From contig NZ_LT897836.1 of the NCBI RefSeq assembly GCF_900161835.1, positions 310,001 to 374,000 of the forward strand: a stretch of 64,000 nt of DNA, read 5' to 3'. The notes beneath the pieces are model-generated. The model was not told where the DNA came from. It did no database searches and saw only the letters and a list, made by a program, of their open reading frames with translations. Source of the DNA: Sodalis endosymbiont of Henestaris halophilus. Lineage in GTDB: Bacteria; Pseudomonadota; Gammaproteobacteria; Enterobacterales; Enterobacteriaceae. A program made the translations under genes and the position numbers. Positions 1-10,090 of the stretch are shown in pieces. Within the stretch, counting starts at the first letter, position 1, and every line of letters begins with the position of its first letter.

Positions 1-560
1 CTATTCGTATTGCCGCTATCATACTATCGTTGATAGTATACAAGTATTAAAGTATAGCATTTTTTGTAACATTCACTCTTGATCAATAACCCATGATTAG
101 CGTATAGCTGATCAGCCTTCACATTTGCTCACCCTACTCTGCAATCAAATGTATCAGGTTGCTTAGCCAGAGCTATTGGTAATAGTTATTTGTAAGACAC
201 GCTGGCACGAATCTTATTACGGCTCTTCCCCTACGCAGTTGCTACGCATAATCAGTGCTCGCTTTTATCGATAAGTACCAGTACAGATAAAAGCGGATAA
301 AATCCTTATCAGTTTTTTCATAGTCTGGGATAGCAATCCCACTACTCGGCAAAACTTACTTAAATAATTAAACAGCGCGATATACGCCGTCTTATAGTTA
401 CAATTTAGCCGGCTACAATTGAAGAAATAATGCACTATATATTACCAAATATCGTTAAACACATGTTGTAATCCGATAAAAACGACTCATAACCGGAAGG
501 CAGTTTTAGTGGTGAGATATTTCAAAAGAATCCAACCGAGCGTTGAAAACGGGCATAAAA
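1..560. other. No recognisable gene
   Basis: I see no gene here. If E. coli order held, hemD would lie in this stretch, but I could not match any fragment to it. There is an inverted repeat of 10 bp (CGCTTTTATC at 260-269 and its complement at 286-295) without a T-run, so it is not a convincing terminator. Confidence 0.4.
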
Positions 561-901
561 TTACTCAATGGTAAATACCACACGAGTTTGCAGCGCTGCT
601 ACCTTGTTCGCCCAGTTTTGTTCAATTACCACTTGAGAAAAATCTAATAACGACAGTGTCGTACTCCGTTCGGCGAACTCACCACAACCCTGCAGCCTTA
701 TTTCCTCGCCGTCAAATAAGGCACAAATACAGATAGAAACAACTGGCTGCAATACGCGTGCAAGTATGCCTTCATGCAAACTCACAAAAGCCGTGCACGG
801 ATCATCTAGATTGCACAGAACGCAAGTCCCTAAACCATCTAAAAACGAAGTTGTTAAAGTACTGCATCAAAAAGACAGCAATATCGGCACAATGTACTAG
901 A
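561..901 (-). pseudogene. hemC: hemC remnant (porphobilinogen deaminase)
   Basis: This is a decayed fragment of hydroxymethylbilane synthase, the haem-pathway enzyme that polymerises four porphobilinogens. On the minus strand, fragments read CADIAVFLMQ, then DGLGTCVLCNLDDPCTAFVS, which parallel the HemC stretches RADIAVHSMK and [20 protein letters not shown]. After a large internal deletion, ALFDGEEIRL recalls the C-terminal ELIDGEIWLR region. The frame changes between the first two fragments, and the roughly 310-residue protein is cut to about a third. It lies divergent from cyaA, exactly as in E. coli, which supports the call. The last 30 or so residues of the open stretch 561-785 do not match HemC by eye. 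Not functional. Confidence 0.7.
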
Positions 902-1395
902 AAAAACATTTAATATCCTCATAAATAATTTATCATTTCCGGGTTTCATTCATAGCTAATAAATCATCATTAAACCACAAAATAATTATAAGCCACTAAT
1001 ATCATACCTCCAAATATGCATGATGAAGCAACAATGCATCAAGGTAAGAACCAACATGCTTTCTTGTTAAAAACAACCATCAGGGAGCTGCCGGGTAGCG
1101 ATTCTAAGAAATTTATTGCATGTACATTACCAATTTGGTTATTTATATGTCATTTTAACATCGATCGTAAAAAATTTCAGTTTTTGATAATAACTAAGAT
1201 AGATGTAAATCAAGGCTTAATAAATTAACGTTAGCAAAAGTGCTTTACTCGGTAAATATCTTGATTTTCTTACGGCCAATTAATATTATTCTATTAATTA
1301 TGTTTGTAGCTTTTACTCGCATATAATGCCAGTAGTATTAAGCAGTTGGGTAAAATAAAAAGTTTTTTAACATTGGAATAATCAAGCGAAACATT
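902..1395. other. hemC-cyaA divergent intergenic region
   Basis: This should hold the N-terminal end of hemC and the cyaA promoter region. I could recognise neither HemC coding sequence nor a clear promoter or CRP site. The short open frame at 1016-1228 has no recognisable similarity and is probably chance. Confidence 0.3.
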
Positions 1396-2739
1396 TTGTA
1401 CTGTTACATACAAACGTTGAAACACAGGTTAGACACAATTAACCATCTTCGGGTGGATCGAGCATTGGCAGACATTGGGCTAAATTTTCAACACGTATAT
1501 ATTATGCTGCCAACTTTACTACATATTCACCATCCGATGCTTCCTGGTTATCTAGACGGTCATGTACCTCACGGCATCTGTTTTTATTCGCTTAATAAAA
1601 CACAACGATCCTGGCTTCATGACATCGGCTACTACCCTAGCGAGGGGGTGTCGGCGCCAGATAACGGCGAGCGGCAGCCGATCACCGGCGTTTACTCAAT
1701 GGGTAGCACTTCTTCTATCGGCCAGAACGCTAATTCCGATCTTGACATATGGGTGTGTCACCAGTCCTGGCTGGACAACAAAGAACGCACCCACTTGCAG
1801 AGCAAGTGTCACTTATTAGAGCAGTGGGCAGCGCGCCAAGAAGTAAACGTCAATTTTTTCTTGATAGATGAAAATCGTTTTAGGCATAATGCCCGTGCCA
1901 ATTTTGGTGGGAAGGCCTGCGGTTCCACCCAACATATCTTATTATTGAATGAATTTTATAGCACCGCGGTGCGCATGGGCGGTAAACGCATCCTATGGAA
2001 CATGGTGCCAGGCGATAAAGAAGATTATTACGATGAATATGTTCTATCACTGTACGCTAGCGGTGCACTGACGCCAAACGAGTGGCTAGATTTAGGAGGT
2101 CTACGCACCATTTCCGCGGAAGAGTATGCTAACGCTAGCTTGTGGCAGTTGCATAAAAACATCGACTCGCCTTACAAGGCGGTGCTAAAAACTCTACTTC
2201 TAGAAGCTTATTCTTGGGAATATCCTCAGACCGAACTGCTAGCCATGAAAATTAAGCAGAAACTGCATGACGGCAAAATAGTATCTTTCGGCCTTGATCC
2301 CTACTGCATGATGCTAGAAAGGGTGACTTACTACCTGACACAGATAAACGATATGACCCGGCTAAATATAGTGCACTGCTGCTTCTATATAAAAGTATGC
2401 GAAAAATTATCGCAAGAAACAGCCGCCGCCGGCTGGCGACGGGAAATTTTAACTAAACTAGTAAAGAGTTGGGGTTGGGATAAGGAGCAACTAAAAATAT
2501 TGGACGATCGCGCTAACTGGAAAATAGAAAAGGTGTGCAAAGCACATAACGAGTTGCTAGACGCGATGGTACATTGTTACAACAATCTGATCCGGTTAGG
2601 ACGCCGCAACAACTTGGACGTTAGCGCTAATCTAAAAGATATCGGCGTGCTAACCCAAAAGCTATATACGGTATTCGAGGTGCCTCCTAGTAAAAGCAGC
2701 ATGCTGCTGAATCCACAGATCTCACCAGATCTGACATAA
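1396..2739 (+). CDS. cyaA: Adenylate cyclase, catalytic N-terminal half
   Basis: Class I adenylate cyclase makes cAMP from ATP, the signal for CRP. The 447 residues follow the first half of E. coli CyaA (848 aa) closely and without interruption. The nucleotidyltransferase signature is present (GSTSS at 103-107, acidic D115 and D117), as are the [20 protein letters not shown] and [10 protein letters not shown] blocks. The start is TTG at 1396; E. coli cyaA also starts with UUG, which limits expression, so this rare start is conserved. A stop follows NPQISPDLT, about where the catalytic region ends, and the regulatory half downstream is scrambled. It is either a truncated, deregulated but active enzyme or a very recent pseudogene. 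The intact reading frame next to a ruined second half favours selection on the catalytic part. Confidence 0.85.
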   Translation: MYCYIQTLKHRLDTINHLRVDRALADIGLNFQHVYIMLPTLLHIHHPMLPGYLDGHVPHGICFYSLNKTQRSWLHDIGYYPSEGVSAPDNGERQPITGVYSMGSTSSIGQNANSDLDIWVCHQSWLDNKERTHLQSKCHLLEQWAARQEVNVNFFLIDENRFRHNARANFGGKACGSTQHILLLNEFYSTAVRMGGKRILWNMVPGDKEDYYDEYVLSLYASGALTPNEWLDLGGLRTISAEEYANASLWQLHKNIDSPYKAVLKTLLLEAYSWEYPQTELLAMKIKQKLHDGKIVSFGLDPYCMMLERVTYYLTQINDMTRLNIVHCCFYIKVCEKLSQETAAAGWRREILTKLVKSWGWDKEQLKILDDRANWKIEKVCKAHNELLDAMVHCYNNLIRLGRRNNLDVSANLKDIGVLTQKLYTVFEVPPSKSSMLLNPQISPDLT

Positions 2740-3900
2740 CCGCAATATGATATTGTTCGCACACGCACCTCAAGGCCGTGTTCAACGCATTGACTAGTAT
2801 TTGTACAATCTAATCTCCGGCAATAAATTTTATTATCAGCCACCAACCACTGTAAAATATAATTATTATATTAATCAACTGGTGTTGTGTAGTTAGTTAT
2901 TTTAGCTAACTGTTCACTGACTAGATTAAAGTTTTACTAAAAGCAACGATATTCGCGATTACACTACACTACATGAACTGATATCGACAATCTATTTTAC
3001 CTTTTATTACAGTTGGCTGCACTGCCCGCCAACGTGCTTCTAGCCAAGTGAAATTTATGATCTAGCGATCATATCAATATGGAAGAATCCAACCACATGA
3101 CATGATGTAACCAAGTGATAAATTCTGATACCCTCAAACTAAATGTTTTAACTTATGCCAGCAGCAACTGTGTCTAGTAGACAAAATTGATTTGCTATAT
3201 CGAAACTTGTGGAATGAAATGGACACTCCACATTTTAAGATCATGCAGTCTATACTGGAAGTATTCCAAACTATTCTTAGCAAAATGCATCAAAACACCC
3301 CCAGATACGGTAGAAATGTTTTATGTTTTATTATAGCTCATGCTCAAGCTAAATTATCCGCACTAAAATACAAGCAATTAATTTCAGAATATATTGAGCT
3401 ACATCCATACAGAATCCGTAAGAATACAGCGTTTTCAAATCGGTAAGCTAAGAAGAGGTGAGGAAAACCTAAAAGTTGTCTTTTGAGCGCTAAACGCTTA
3501 GATATGCAAACCTGAAAACGCGGTGAAGATTTACGATTTATTTTCCGCAATAAACTTTATGGACTATTCATCCATACCGAGATCGAGAAGATCAATTTAC
3601 CGCCGGTCGTAGACTAGTTTGTTAGCACAGATATTATTATGTTCTTTTTGAAAACAATACTACTGACAAAATATTTAATATCTATCTTTTGATGAAATCA
3701 ATCGGGTTAAATAATCTTGATTAAAAAAGAAGCAAAAGATGAACTAATTATCGACATCATATGATTATACTCTACTGCCCACAATCGTTTCACCTTTGGC
3801 TTTTATTTTCATTAATTTTTATTTGTCTCGGTTTTATTAAGCTATTTAATCTTAATTGCTGTATTAAGATCGGATAGTTCCGACGCAGCACGCTATCCTA
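2740..3900 (+). pseudogene. cyaA: Decayed regulatory C-terminal half of cyaA
   Basis: Pieces of the CyaA regulatory domain survive in order but in several frames. Around 2810-2890, LYNLISGNKFYYQ and VKYNYYINQLV correspond to LYNRAPNIESIIS and LEYNRYLNKLV. At 3192-3446 there is LLYRNLWNEMDTPHF, then ILSKMHQNTP and LISEYIELHP. Near 3636-3700 there is FNIYLLMKS (family FNIYILDES), and near 3760 YSTAHNRFTFGFYF (family YSSSHDRFTYGSSF). The total span from the TTG start is close to the full-length gene, so decay was mostly by point mutations and small indels. Not translated as part of the upstream protein because of the stop at 2737-2739. Confidence 0.85.
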
Positions 3901-4114
3901 TTTTGTACGGCTATCCAGTTTGAAAATAGCGATCCTCCGCTGGCAAAAAAAAACGCGCAGCAACTTAATTTACCGATGAGCACGCAGTCTATGCGCACAT
4001 CTTATGTACTGTGTAACACCACTTCAACACGACAATGATTCTTGATGAACTTATATATTCACTGCGATAATAAGGAGCTAAATAAAATGAATAAAACGGA
4101 ATAATAAAAGTAAC
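3901..4114. other. Former cyaY position, nothing recognisable
   Basis: In E. coli the frataxin homologue cyaY lies here on the minus strand. I found no CyaY-like fragment, so it appears deleted or unrecognisable. Confidence 0.35.
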
Positions 4115-4297
4115 ATGAAAAGCAAATCGCACAAAATAGCGTTGATGTTAATGCTGATGGGAATATGCAGCTGTGGCCTGAAAGGCCCACTGTATTTTCC
4201 GAAGGCAGAAAACAAGGATACAAGCGAACAAAAGCATGAACAATCCTCGCCCCCCCCAGTATGTGTAACCCAGTTTACGAGATATTTTGCCTTCTAA
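4115..4297 (+). CDS. lptM: LptM (YifL) small lipoprotein
   Basis: This is a 60-residue outer-membrane lipoprotein. In E. coli LptM (YifL, 67 aa) binds the LPS translocon LptDE and helps its assembly. An N-terminal lysine-rich region and a hydrophobic stretch ([10 protein letters not shown]) lead into the lipobox ICSC, then the hallmark [10 protein letters not shown], which is nearly invariant in the family. The rest is hydrophilic and variable. A run of eight C (4250-4257) sits near the end; the protein after it ([12 protein letters not shown]) does not look like LptM, so the natural frame may have slipped there. It lies directly upstream of dapF, as in E. coli. Start chosen at the Met before KSKSHK; only a weak A-rich ribosome site is visible. 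Confidence 0.8.
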   Translation: MKSKSHKIALMLMLMGICSCGLKGPLYFPKAENKDTSEQKHEQSSPPPVCVTQFTRYFAF

Positions 4298-4418
4298 TAA
4301 GATAACAGCAAAAAATGCCGCATCGGAATCGAGACAAAACAATCGTAATTGCGCAGAATGTATTTTGTCAACAAGAGTGCTGTGTTGCATTATAGTATAT
4401 ACTAAGTGGGAGTGGAAT

Positions 4419-5243
4419 ATGAAGTTTTCTAAAATGCACGGCCTGGGTAACGACTTTATGGTCGTGGATGCAGTGACACAAAATGTTTATTTCTCACCTG
4501 AAATAATTCGTCGTCTATCAAACCGACGTTGTGGCGTGGGGTTTGATCAGCTCTTGGTGGTGGAACCGCCCTATGACCCAAAACTGGATTTTTATTATCG
4601 TATTTTTAACGCGGACGGCAGCGAAGTAGCGCAATGTAGCAATGGAGCCCGCTGTTTTGCTCGTTTTGTGCGCATGAAGAATCTAACAAAAAAAAACGAT
4701 ATTCACATCAGTACCAAGACGGTACGTATGATACTGACCGTCACCGATGACGATATGGTGCGTGTCAATGTTGGTGAGCCAATTTTTGATCCACAGCAGA
4801 TACCATTTTGCGCCGCTAAAACTGAAAAAAACTATCTGATTCGCGTGGCGGAACAAAAGGTGATGTGCGGCGTAGTGTCTGTTGGTAATCCACATTGCGT
4901 GATTGTCGTGGACAGCATTGAAAACGCTCCAGTTTTAATGCTCGGACCGATACTTGAGAGTCATGAGCTTTTTCCAGAACGAGCCAACATCGGTTTCATG
5001 CAAGTGTTAAACCGCGAACATATACGACTGAGGGTATATGAACGCGGGGCTGGTGAAACCCAGGCCTGCGGCAGCGGGGCTTGTGCTGCTGTCGCAGTGG
5101 GAATCTTGCAGGGCCTACTAGCCGAACAAGTGCAAGTAGAACTTCCTGGCGGCCTTATCTTCATCAGCTGGCGCGGACCAGGTCATCCGTTGTATATGAA
5201 CGGGCCAGCCACCCATATATATGATGGATTTATTTATCTATGA
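4419..5243 (+). CDS. dapF: Diaminopimelate epimerase
   Basis: DapF is a cofactor-independent two-base racemase that turns LL-diaminopimelate into meso-DAP, used for peptidoglycan and as lysine precursor. The 274 residues match E. coli DapF over the whole length (274 aa). The start at 4419 is set by the conserved [18 protein letters not shown] and a GGAG ribosome site just upstream; the frame stays open for 44 codons before it but that part is unrelated. The two catalytic cysteines are present: C73 in QCSNGARC and the second in QACGSGACA. The residue after C73 is Ser instead of the usual Gly (family CGNGARC), next to the substrate carboxylate, and STANGRM has become STKTVRM. Otherwise intact, so probably active. 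Confidence 0.95.
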   Translation: MKFSKMHGLGNDFMVVDAVTQNVYFSPEIIRRLSNRRCGVGFDQLLVVEPPYDPKLDFYYRIFNADGSEVAQCSNGARCFARFVRMKNLTKKNDIHISTKTVRMILTVTDDDMVRVNVGEPIFDPQQIPFCAAKTEKNYLIRVAEQKVMCGVVSVGNPHCVIVVDSIENAPVLMLGPILESHELFPERANIGFMQVLNREHIRLRVYERGAGETQACGSGACAAVAVGILQGLLAEQVQVELPGGLIFISWRGPGHPLYMNGPATHIYDGFIYL

Positions 5244-5249
5244 GCATAG

Positions 5250-5890
5250 TTAATGAACAGACGTGCGAGACGCAAGAGCGGACGACAAACAACCTTTGCA
5301 TCTAAAAGATGCGCGTTTGCGTCTCCCCATGATATAAGAACTGTGGCGCCAGCAAATTGCACACACCTAAAATCAGAAGACAACATAATTTACTTGATAT
5401 AACAAAAGAACATAAATAAACTGATGTATTAACGTTTGCTGAGACTGTGCAATTTAGCATCGGCACACTGCCGTATCTGTCGGTAAAAAGCTCATTAATC
5501 GCCTGCAAACGGACTCAGTAAAACTCAAAATGGGACTAAGCGCTTAAAACCAATCTACAGTTTCATTTAGAGCGACCACCAATGGTAGTTGAGCGCTCTA
5601 TTTTAAATTCACGCATTTTATCGCCGATACGCCGCGCGATCGAATAGCTGCGAATCCACAACGTATCTGATAAGGAATCCTTATCTCAGCAAATTTAACG
5701 GTCTAAAATTATTGATACTATCCCCCACAAGTTAGATAGTTAGGATCCGTCACCATATCGTTAACTTTAAGATATCGGTTCATTCGTAATGATGATGTTG
5801 TACTAACCATGAAAGTCTAGTATTACCCAGACTAAATTGGTGATAAGGTGATGTTATTACAGCAGTTGACCACGGTATTACCTAGCCTGC
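5250..5890 (+). pseudogene. yigA: yigA remnant (DUF484)
   Basis: E. coli has yigA, a DUF484 (GAF-like) gene of unknown role, between dapF and xerC. Around 5320-5395 the plus strand reads PHDIRTV, then HLKSEDNIIYL, matching PHPVRGTV and HVLEENMALLM of YigA; shortly after, KLMY-stop-RLLRLCNLAS recalls FYRLLYLQRSLTAAS. The spacing shows a small internal deletion, and stops and frame changes abound. Boundaries are inferred from the neighbours. Confidence 0.6.
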
Positions 5891-5899
5891 TGAAACAAC

Positions 5900-6791
5900 C
5901 AGGTAATACACTACTAACATAACTAACAATAGCTCTTTACTGCGGATACAGAGGTGTGAATATGCTTCCCTACATTATCTACCATCTAATATAAGAAACA
6001 AAACGCCAAAACACAGAAAAATTATTATACACGACTACTATCGTTTATCATTACCATGGACAGCTCGAAGTAAAGTTAAATTTGGCTTGCTGGCCAAGAG
6101 AGTGACAAATGCCAGAAGATGCAGCTAACATAAGTTATATGTGCTACGGCTTTTATGTTGAATAGTTTCCTGACTAATTAAGCAAATAATCAATTATATT
6201 AATAGCAAACCTGGCACCAGATTTTTTCGTTACACCACGACTGACATCTACTAAGACACATGATTCACATCATCGATATGCTTACATTTAGCGATCGTAA
6301 AATACTTGATGTAATGCATAGTTGTAAACTATAAAGCTGGCGTAGCTAATTGGTTTCAATTGCGCCAAACTTGATCTTGGCGACGACAAAGTACAGATGA
6401 TAAGCAAAAGCAAGAGACAGCCTACACTAACTTTTATTGTAGTTATCACATTGGCTTAGCTAATAAAAGCTAACCAAGGCAATGCGTACATTTACACCAA
6501 GGTGAGATGCATTGTTTATCGCGGAATCATAACACATGTCTTTGCTTAACTTGTAGAAAAATAATTCTGATATATGGCGCTAAGCAGAAGATTAATAGTT
6601 ACATTCCTAGCTACATAAGCTACGCTACTTCTACTATTATTAGTCATAAGACAACAGCGCGCAGTGTGAAAGCTGCATAATCATGCTAACTTTAACACAA
6701 GGTCCACACAAATCTATACTTATCTTGATTTCTCGCCTCTGACATCGTTGTAATATGTCATGCACCCACAAGCAACCGGGGAAAACCTTGA
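5900..6791 (+). pseudogene. xerC: xerC remnant (tyrosine recombinase)
   Basis: XerC, with XerD, resolves chromosome dimers at dif. Only the C-terminal end is clear: at about 6707-6770 the plus strand reads [14 protein letters not shown]-stop-YVMHP, matching [20 protein letters not shown], which carries the catalytic Tyr of the family. Then, one frame over, NRGKP-stop recalls the RAKRGK tail. The ancestral stop (TGA 6789-6791) still overlaps the yigB start codon in TGATG. The upstream 800 bp should hold the rest but I could not read it. The gene is dead, so dimer resolution must be dispensable or done differently. Confidence 0.8.
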
Positions 6792-7507
6792 TGTATTTTT
6801 ATCGACCTCTTCGAGCGCTTAGCGCGTTAACCTTTGATCTTGATGATACGCTGTACGATAATCGAACAGTAATAGCCCGTACTGAAGAAGAGTCAGTGAG
6901 GTTTCTACAAAATTACCACCCAGCACTACGCAAACTGAAACAAGATGATTATCAGCAATTGCGCCATGAATTGCGTCATAGCGAACCGGATATATACCAC
7001 GATGTGAGTTATTGGCGCTGGCGCGCGATCAAACTAGCGATGCGTAACGCTGGGCTCAGCGAACACGAGGCACGGGTCGGTGCCGATGCAGCCATGCAAG
7101 TAGTTATGCACTGGCGCAGTCAAATAGACGTGCCAGCGGAAACCCATAGCACATTAGCGGCCCTAAGCGCCCGATTGCCATTGGTGGCAATAACCAATGG
7201 TAATGCTTCCCCAGAGGCCTGTGGTCTAGCCAGATATTTTTGCTATATTTTGCGTGCCGGCCCCGACGGGCGTGCCAAGCCATTGCAAGACATGTATCAA
7301 CTGGCGGTGACACGGCTTAATTTACCTCCCAATAGTATTCTGCATGTAGGCGACGATTTAGAAGCGGATATCAACGGTGCCATTCGATACGGGATGCAAG
7401 CCTGTTGGATCAACAATCGTGGCGGTAATTTCGCTACTGCAACTAATGCACGCCTCTTGCCACATTTAGAAATTTCGCGGTTGGCATGCCTGACGGCCTT
7501 GTTATAA
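6791..7507 (+). CDS. yigB: HAD-family FMN/riboflavin-pathway phosphatase YigB
   Basis: The 238 residues match E. coli YigB (238 aa), a haloacid-dehalogenase-type phosphatase that dephosphorylates FMN and 5-amino-6-(5-phosphoribitylamino)uracil, the latter a needed step in riboflavin synthesis. HAD motif I is FDLDDTLYD near residues 16-24, motif II is ITNGN, the motif III Lys is in RAKPLQDMY, and motif IV is [10 protein letters not shown]. The start at 6791 ([10 protein letters not shown]) agrees with the family; the frame is open 12 codons further up, but that part belongs to the dead xerC. The ATG overlaps the old xerC stop, so translation was once coupled and must now initiate on its own; no strong ribosome site is visible. 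Retention fits a symbiont that makes riboflavin. Confidence 0.92.
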   Translation: MYFYRPLRALSALTFDLDDTLYDNRTVIARTEEESVRFLQNYHPALRKLKQDDYQQLRHELRHSEPDIYHDVSYWRWRAIKLAMRNAGLSEHEARVGADAAMQVVMHWRSQIDVPAETHSTLAALSARLPLVAITNGNASPEACGLARYFCYILRAGPDGRAKPLQDMYQLAVTRLNLPPNSILHVGDDLEADINGAIRYGMQACWINNRGGNFATATNARLLPHLEISRLACLTALL

Positions 7508-7589
7508 TCAACATGTCATTAAAATAAATGGCGAGTATTTTGCTGTCACTTAATTGTGGCATTCACCATATGTATTTTAAAGGCTACTC

Positions 7590-9752
7590 ATGAGTGTTTT
7601 AAATTTACTGAATAAATTGAACGATAAGCAACGAGAAGCAGTAGTGGCTCCACGCGGTAATGTATTAGTACTAGCCGGCGCCGGCAGCGGCAAAACCAGA
7701 GTGCTAGCTCACCGCATTTCCTGGCTGTTGTCAGTTAAACATTGCTCGCCACATTCGGTCATGGCTATGACCTTCACAAATAAAGCGGCTGTGGAAATGC
7801 GCTACCGTATCGAACATCTACTAGGAGGCAGCCAGAACTGCATGTGGGTCGGCACCTTTCATGGACTAGCCCACCGCCTGCTTCGTATTCATTCTCAGGA
7901 TGCAAATCTACCAAAAAATTTTCAGATCCTTGACGGCGAAGATCAGCTACGTTTATTAAAACGTCTCATCTGCACAATGAATCTCGATGAGAAACGATGG
8001 TCGCCGCGACAGGCGATGTGGTACATTAGCAATAAAAAAGACGATGGATTGCGTCCCCAGCATGTGGAAAGTTACGGCAACTCAGTCGAAGTTACCTGGC
8101 AACGTATTTATCAATCCTATCAAGAGGCATGCGACCGTGCTGGGTTAGTAGATTTTGCTGAGCTACTACTGCGAGCTCATGAAATGTGGTTACATAAGCC
8201 GCATATTCTGCACCATTATCGTGAGCGTTTTTCTAATATTTTAGTTGACGAATTTCAGGATACCAACCAAATACAATATGCATGGATACGTATGCTCGTA
8301 GGAAATGACGGTAATGTGATGATTGTTGGCGATGATGATCAATCAATTTACGGCTGGCGAGGAGCACAAGTAAAAAACATCCAGCGTTTCTTGGATGATT
8401 TTCCTAGCACGCAGACTATACGTCTAGAACAAAATTATCGTTCTACAAGCAATATTTTGCAGGCTGCAAATGCTCTTATAGCTCACAACGATGGACGCCT
8501 AGGAAAAAATTTGTGGACAGCAGGCGTCAATGGCGAACCAATCACTCTATACTGCGCCTTTAACGAACTAGACGAAGCGCGCTTTGTAGCCAATCGAATC
8601 AAGGTCAGTCAGGAACAGGGCGGAGCACTCAAGGACTGCGCTATTCTTTACCGTAGCAACGCTCAGTCCCGAGTTCTGGAAGAAGCGCTACTACAAACTG
8701 GTTTGCCCTACCGTATTTATGGAGGTATCCGTTTTTTTGAACACCAAGAAATTAAGGATGCGCTCGCATACTTACGTCTTATCGCTAACCGCAATGACGA
8801 CGCGGCCTATGAGCGTGTAGTCAATACGCCGGTGCGCGGCCTCGGAAATCGCTCTCTCGACGTGGTGCGACAAACCGCGAGTGAACGGCAATTGACGCTA
8901 TGGCAGGCCAGCCGCGCACTGCTCACTGAACATATTCTGGCTAGCCGGGCCGCTGTAGCAATGCAACGATTTTTAGAATGTATCGATGCTCTAGCAGAAG
9001 AAACAGCAGAACTACCTCTGCATATGCAAACCGATCTGGTGATCAAAAAATCTGGTTTGTGGAGAATGTACGAGCAGGAACAAGGCAAAAAAAGCCAAGC
9101 ACGTATCGAAAACCTAGCAGAACTTGTCACCGCTACCTATCAGTTTAACTACAACGATAAAAATCAGGATATGTTACCACTGCAGGCATTCCTTGCTCAT
9201 GCTGCCTTGGAAGCCGGTGAAGGGCAAGCCAATACATATCAAGATGCGGTGCAATTAATGACGCTGCATGCTTCCAAAGGGCTGGAATTTCCCCAGGTGT
9301 TTATCGTTGGTATGGAAGAAGGCATGTTTCCTTGCAAAATGTCGCTAAACGAAAAAGAACAGCTGGAGGAGGAACGCCGTTTAGCCTATGTTGGCGTTAC
9401 CCGCGCCATGAAAAATCTAACAATCACTTATGCAGAGCACCGTCGACTGTATGGCAAAGAAGCTTATCATCGGCCATCTCGCTTTGTTGGCGAACTGCCG
9501 CCGTCTTGTGTCAAAGAAGTTCGTCTGCGCGCTAGTGTAACCTGTTCAGTCAGTCAACAACACATGGGCCATCTTCTAAACGGAAACAACAGTGGCTTTA
9601 GCCTTGGACAGCGAGTGCGTCATCCAAAATTCGGCGAGGGAACGGTGATAAATTTGGAAGGTAGTGGCCAGCATTTCCGGCTACAAATCGCGTTTCAAGA
9701 TCAAGGAATTAAATGGCTAATGGCAACTTACGCTCGACTGGAAACGGTTTAA
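7590..9752 (+). CDS. uvrD: DNA helicase II (UvrD)
   Basis: UvrD is the SF1A 3'-5' helicase that removes the excised strand in nucleotide excision repair and mismatch repair and dismantles RecA filaments. It is complete at 720 residues, the E. coli length. Walker A GAGSGKT is at 30-36, GTFHGLAHRLLR is motif Ib, VDEFQDTNQIQYAW is motif II, VGDDDQSIYGWRGA is motif III, RLEQNYRST motif IV, LMTLHASKGLEF motif V and YVGVTRAM motif VI. The C-terminal Tudor-like domain is kept (GQRVRHPKFGEGTV). An AAAGG ribosome site precedes ATG 7590. It follows yigB by about 80 bp. With uvrA dead in this window, its excision-repair role is likely gone unless another UvrA exists, leaving mismatch or replication roles. 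Confidence 0.97.
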   Translation: MSVLNLLNKLNDKQREAVVAPRGNVLVLAGAGSGKTRVLAHRISWLLSVKHCSPHSVMAMTFTNKAAVEMRYRIEHLLGGSQNCMWVGTFHGLAHRLLRIHSQDANLPKNFQILDGEDQLRLLKRLICTMNLDEKRWSPRQAMWYISNKKDDGLRPQHVESYGNSVEVTWQRIYQSYQEACDRAGLVDFAELLLRAHEMWLHKPHILHHYRERFSNILVDEFQDTNQIQYAWIRMLVGNDGNVMIVGDDDQSIYGWRGAQVKNIQRFLDDFPSTQTIRLEQNYRSTSNILQAANALIAHNDGRLGKNLWTAGVNGEPITLYCAFNELDEARFVANRIKVSQEQGGALKDCAILYRSNAQSRVLEEALLQTGLPYRIYGGIRFFEHQEIKDALAYLRLIANRNDDAAYERVVNTPVRGLGNRSLDVVRQTASERQLTLWQASRALLTEHILASRAAVAMQRFLECIDALAEETAELPLHMQTDLVIKKSGLWRMYEQEQGKKSQARIENLAELVTATYQFNYNDKNQDMLPLQAFLAHAALEAGEGQANTYQDAVQLMTLHASKGLEFPQVFIVGMEEGMFPCKMSLNEKEQLEEERRLAYVGVTRAMKNLTITYAEHRRLYGKEAYHRPSRFVGELPPSCVKEVRLRASVTCSVSQQHMGHLLNGNNSGFSLGQRVRHPKFGEGTVINLEGSGQHFRLQIAFQDQGIKWLMATYARLETV

Positions 9753-9803
9753 CTGCTTTTAAGTTATTATATATGGATAATAATATCCCAACAGTTTTTT
9801 CAC
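9751..9803 (+). terminator. Possible uvrD terminator
   Basis: Just after the uvrD stop, AACTG pairs with CAGTT across a nested TTATTAT...ATAATAA stem, and six T follow. The stem is AT-rich and weak. Confidence 0.35.
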
Positions 9804-10090
9804 GTATTGACAGACTTTTTCTTCTCGGCGTAACATGCGCGCACTCTTATTAGGAATAGGATTACGCCTTAGACACCACCAGTAGATACTAACTATATAA
9901 TTATGTTGATAATAGATATACATCACAAAGCTGCCTCCAGCGCTGGTTGACTTAGTGGTGACCAGCGGGCCGTGTTTAGTGTCGCGGGGAGTTGTACCTT
10001 TGATGATCGGAATCTTGGCGGTGGATTTTGATTATGTATTTTTTGATCTAATGCGTTTCCCGTTTGTTACCCTGAAGGAAACTAGGGCAT
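9804..10090. other. uvrD-corA intergenic region
   Basis: This is the corA upstream region. I see no gene. A purine-rich ribosome site (GAAGGAAACTAGGGC) lies just before the corA ATG. Confidence 0.4.

Noticed and set aside
1016-1228. 70-codon plus-strand open frame between hemC and cyaA
   Set aside because: No recognisable family and no operon context; likely chance in intergenic DNA.
8807-9130. 107-codon frame antisense to uvrD
   Set aside because: Shadow of a strongly conserved gene in the opposite strand; no independent support.
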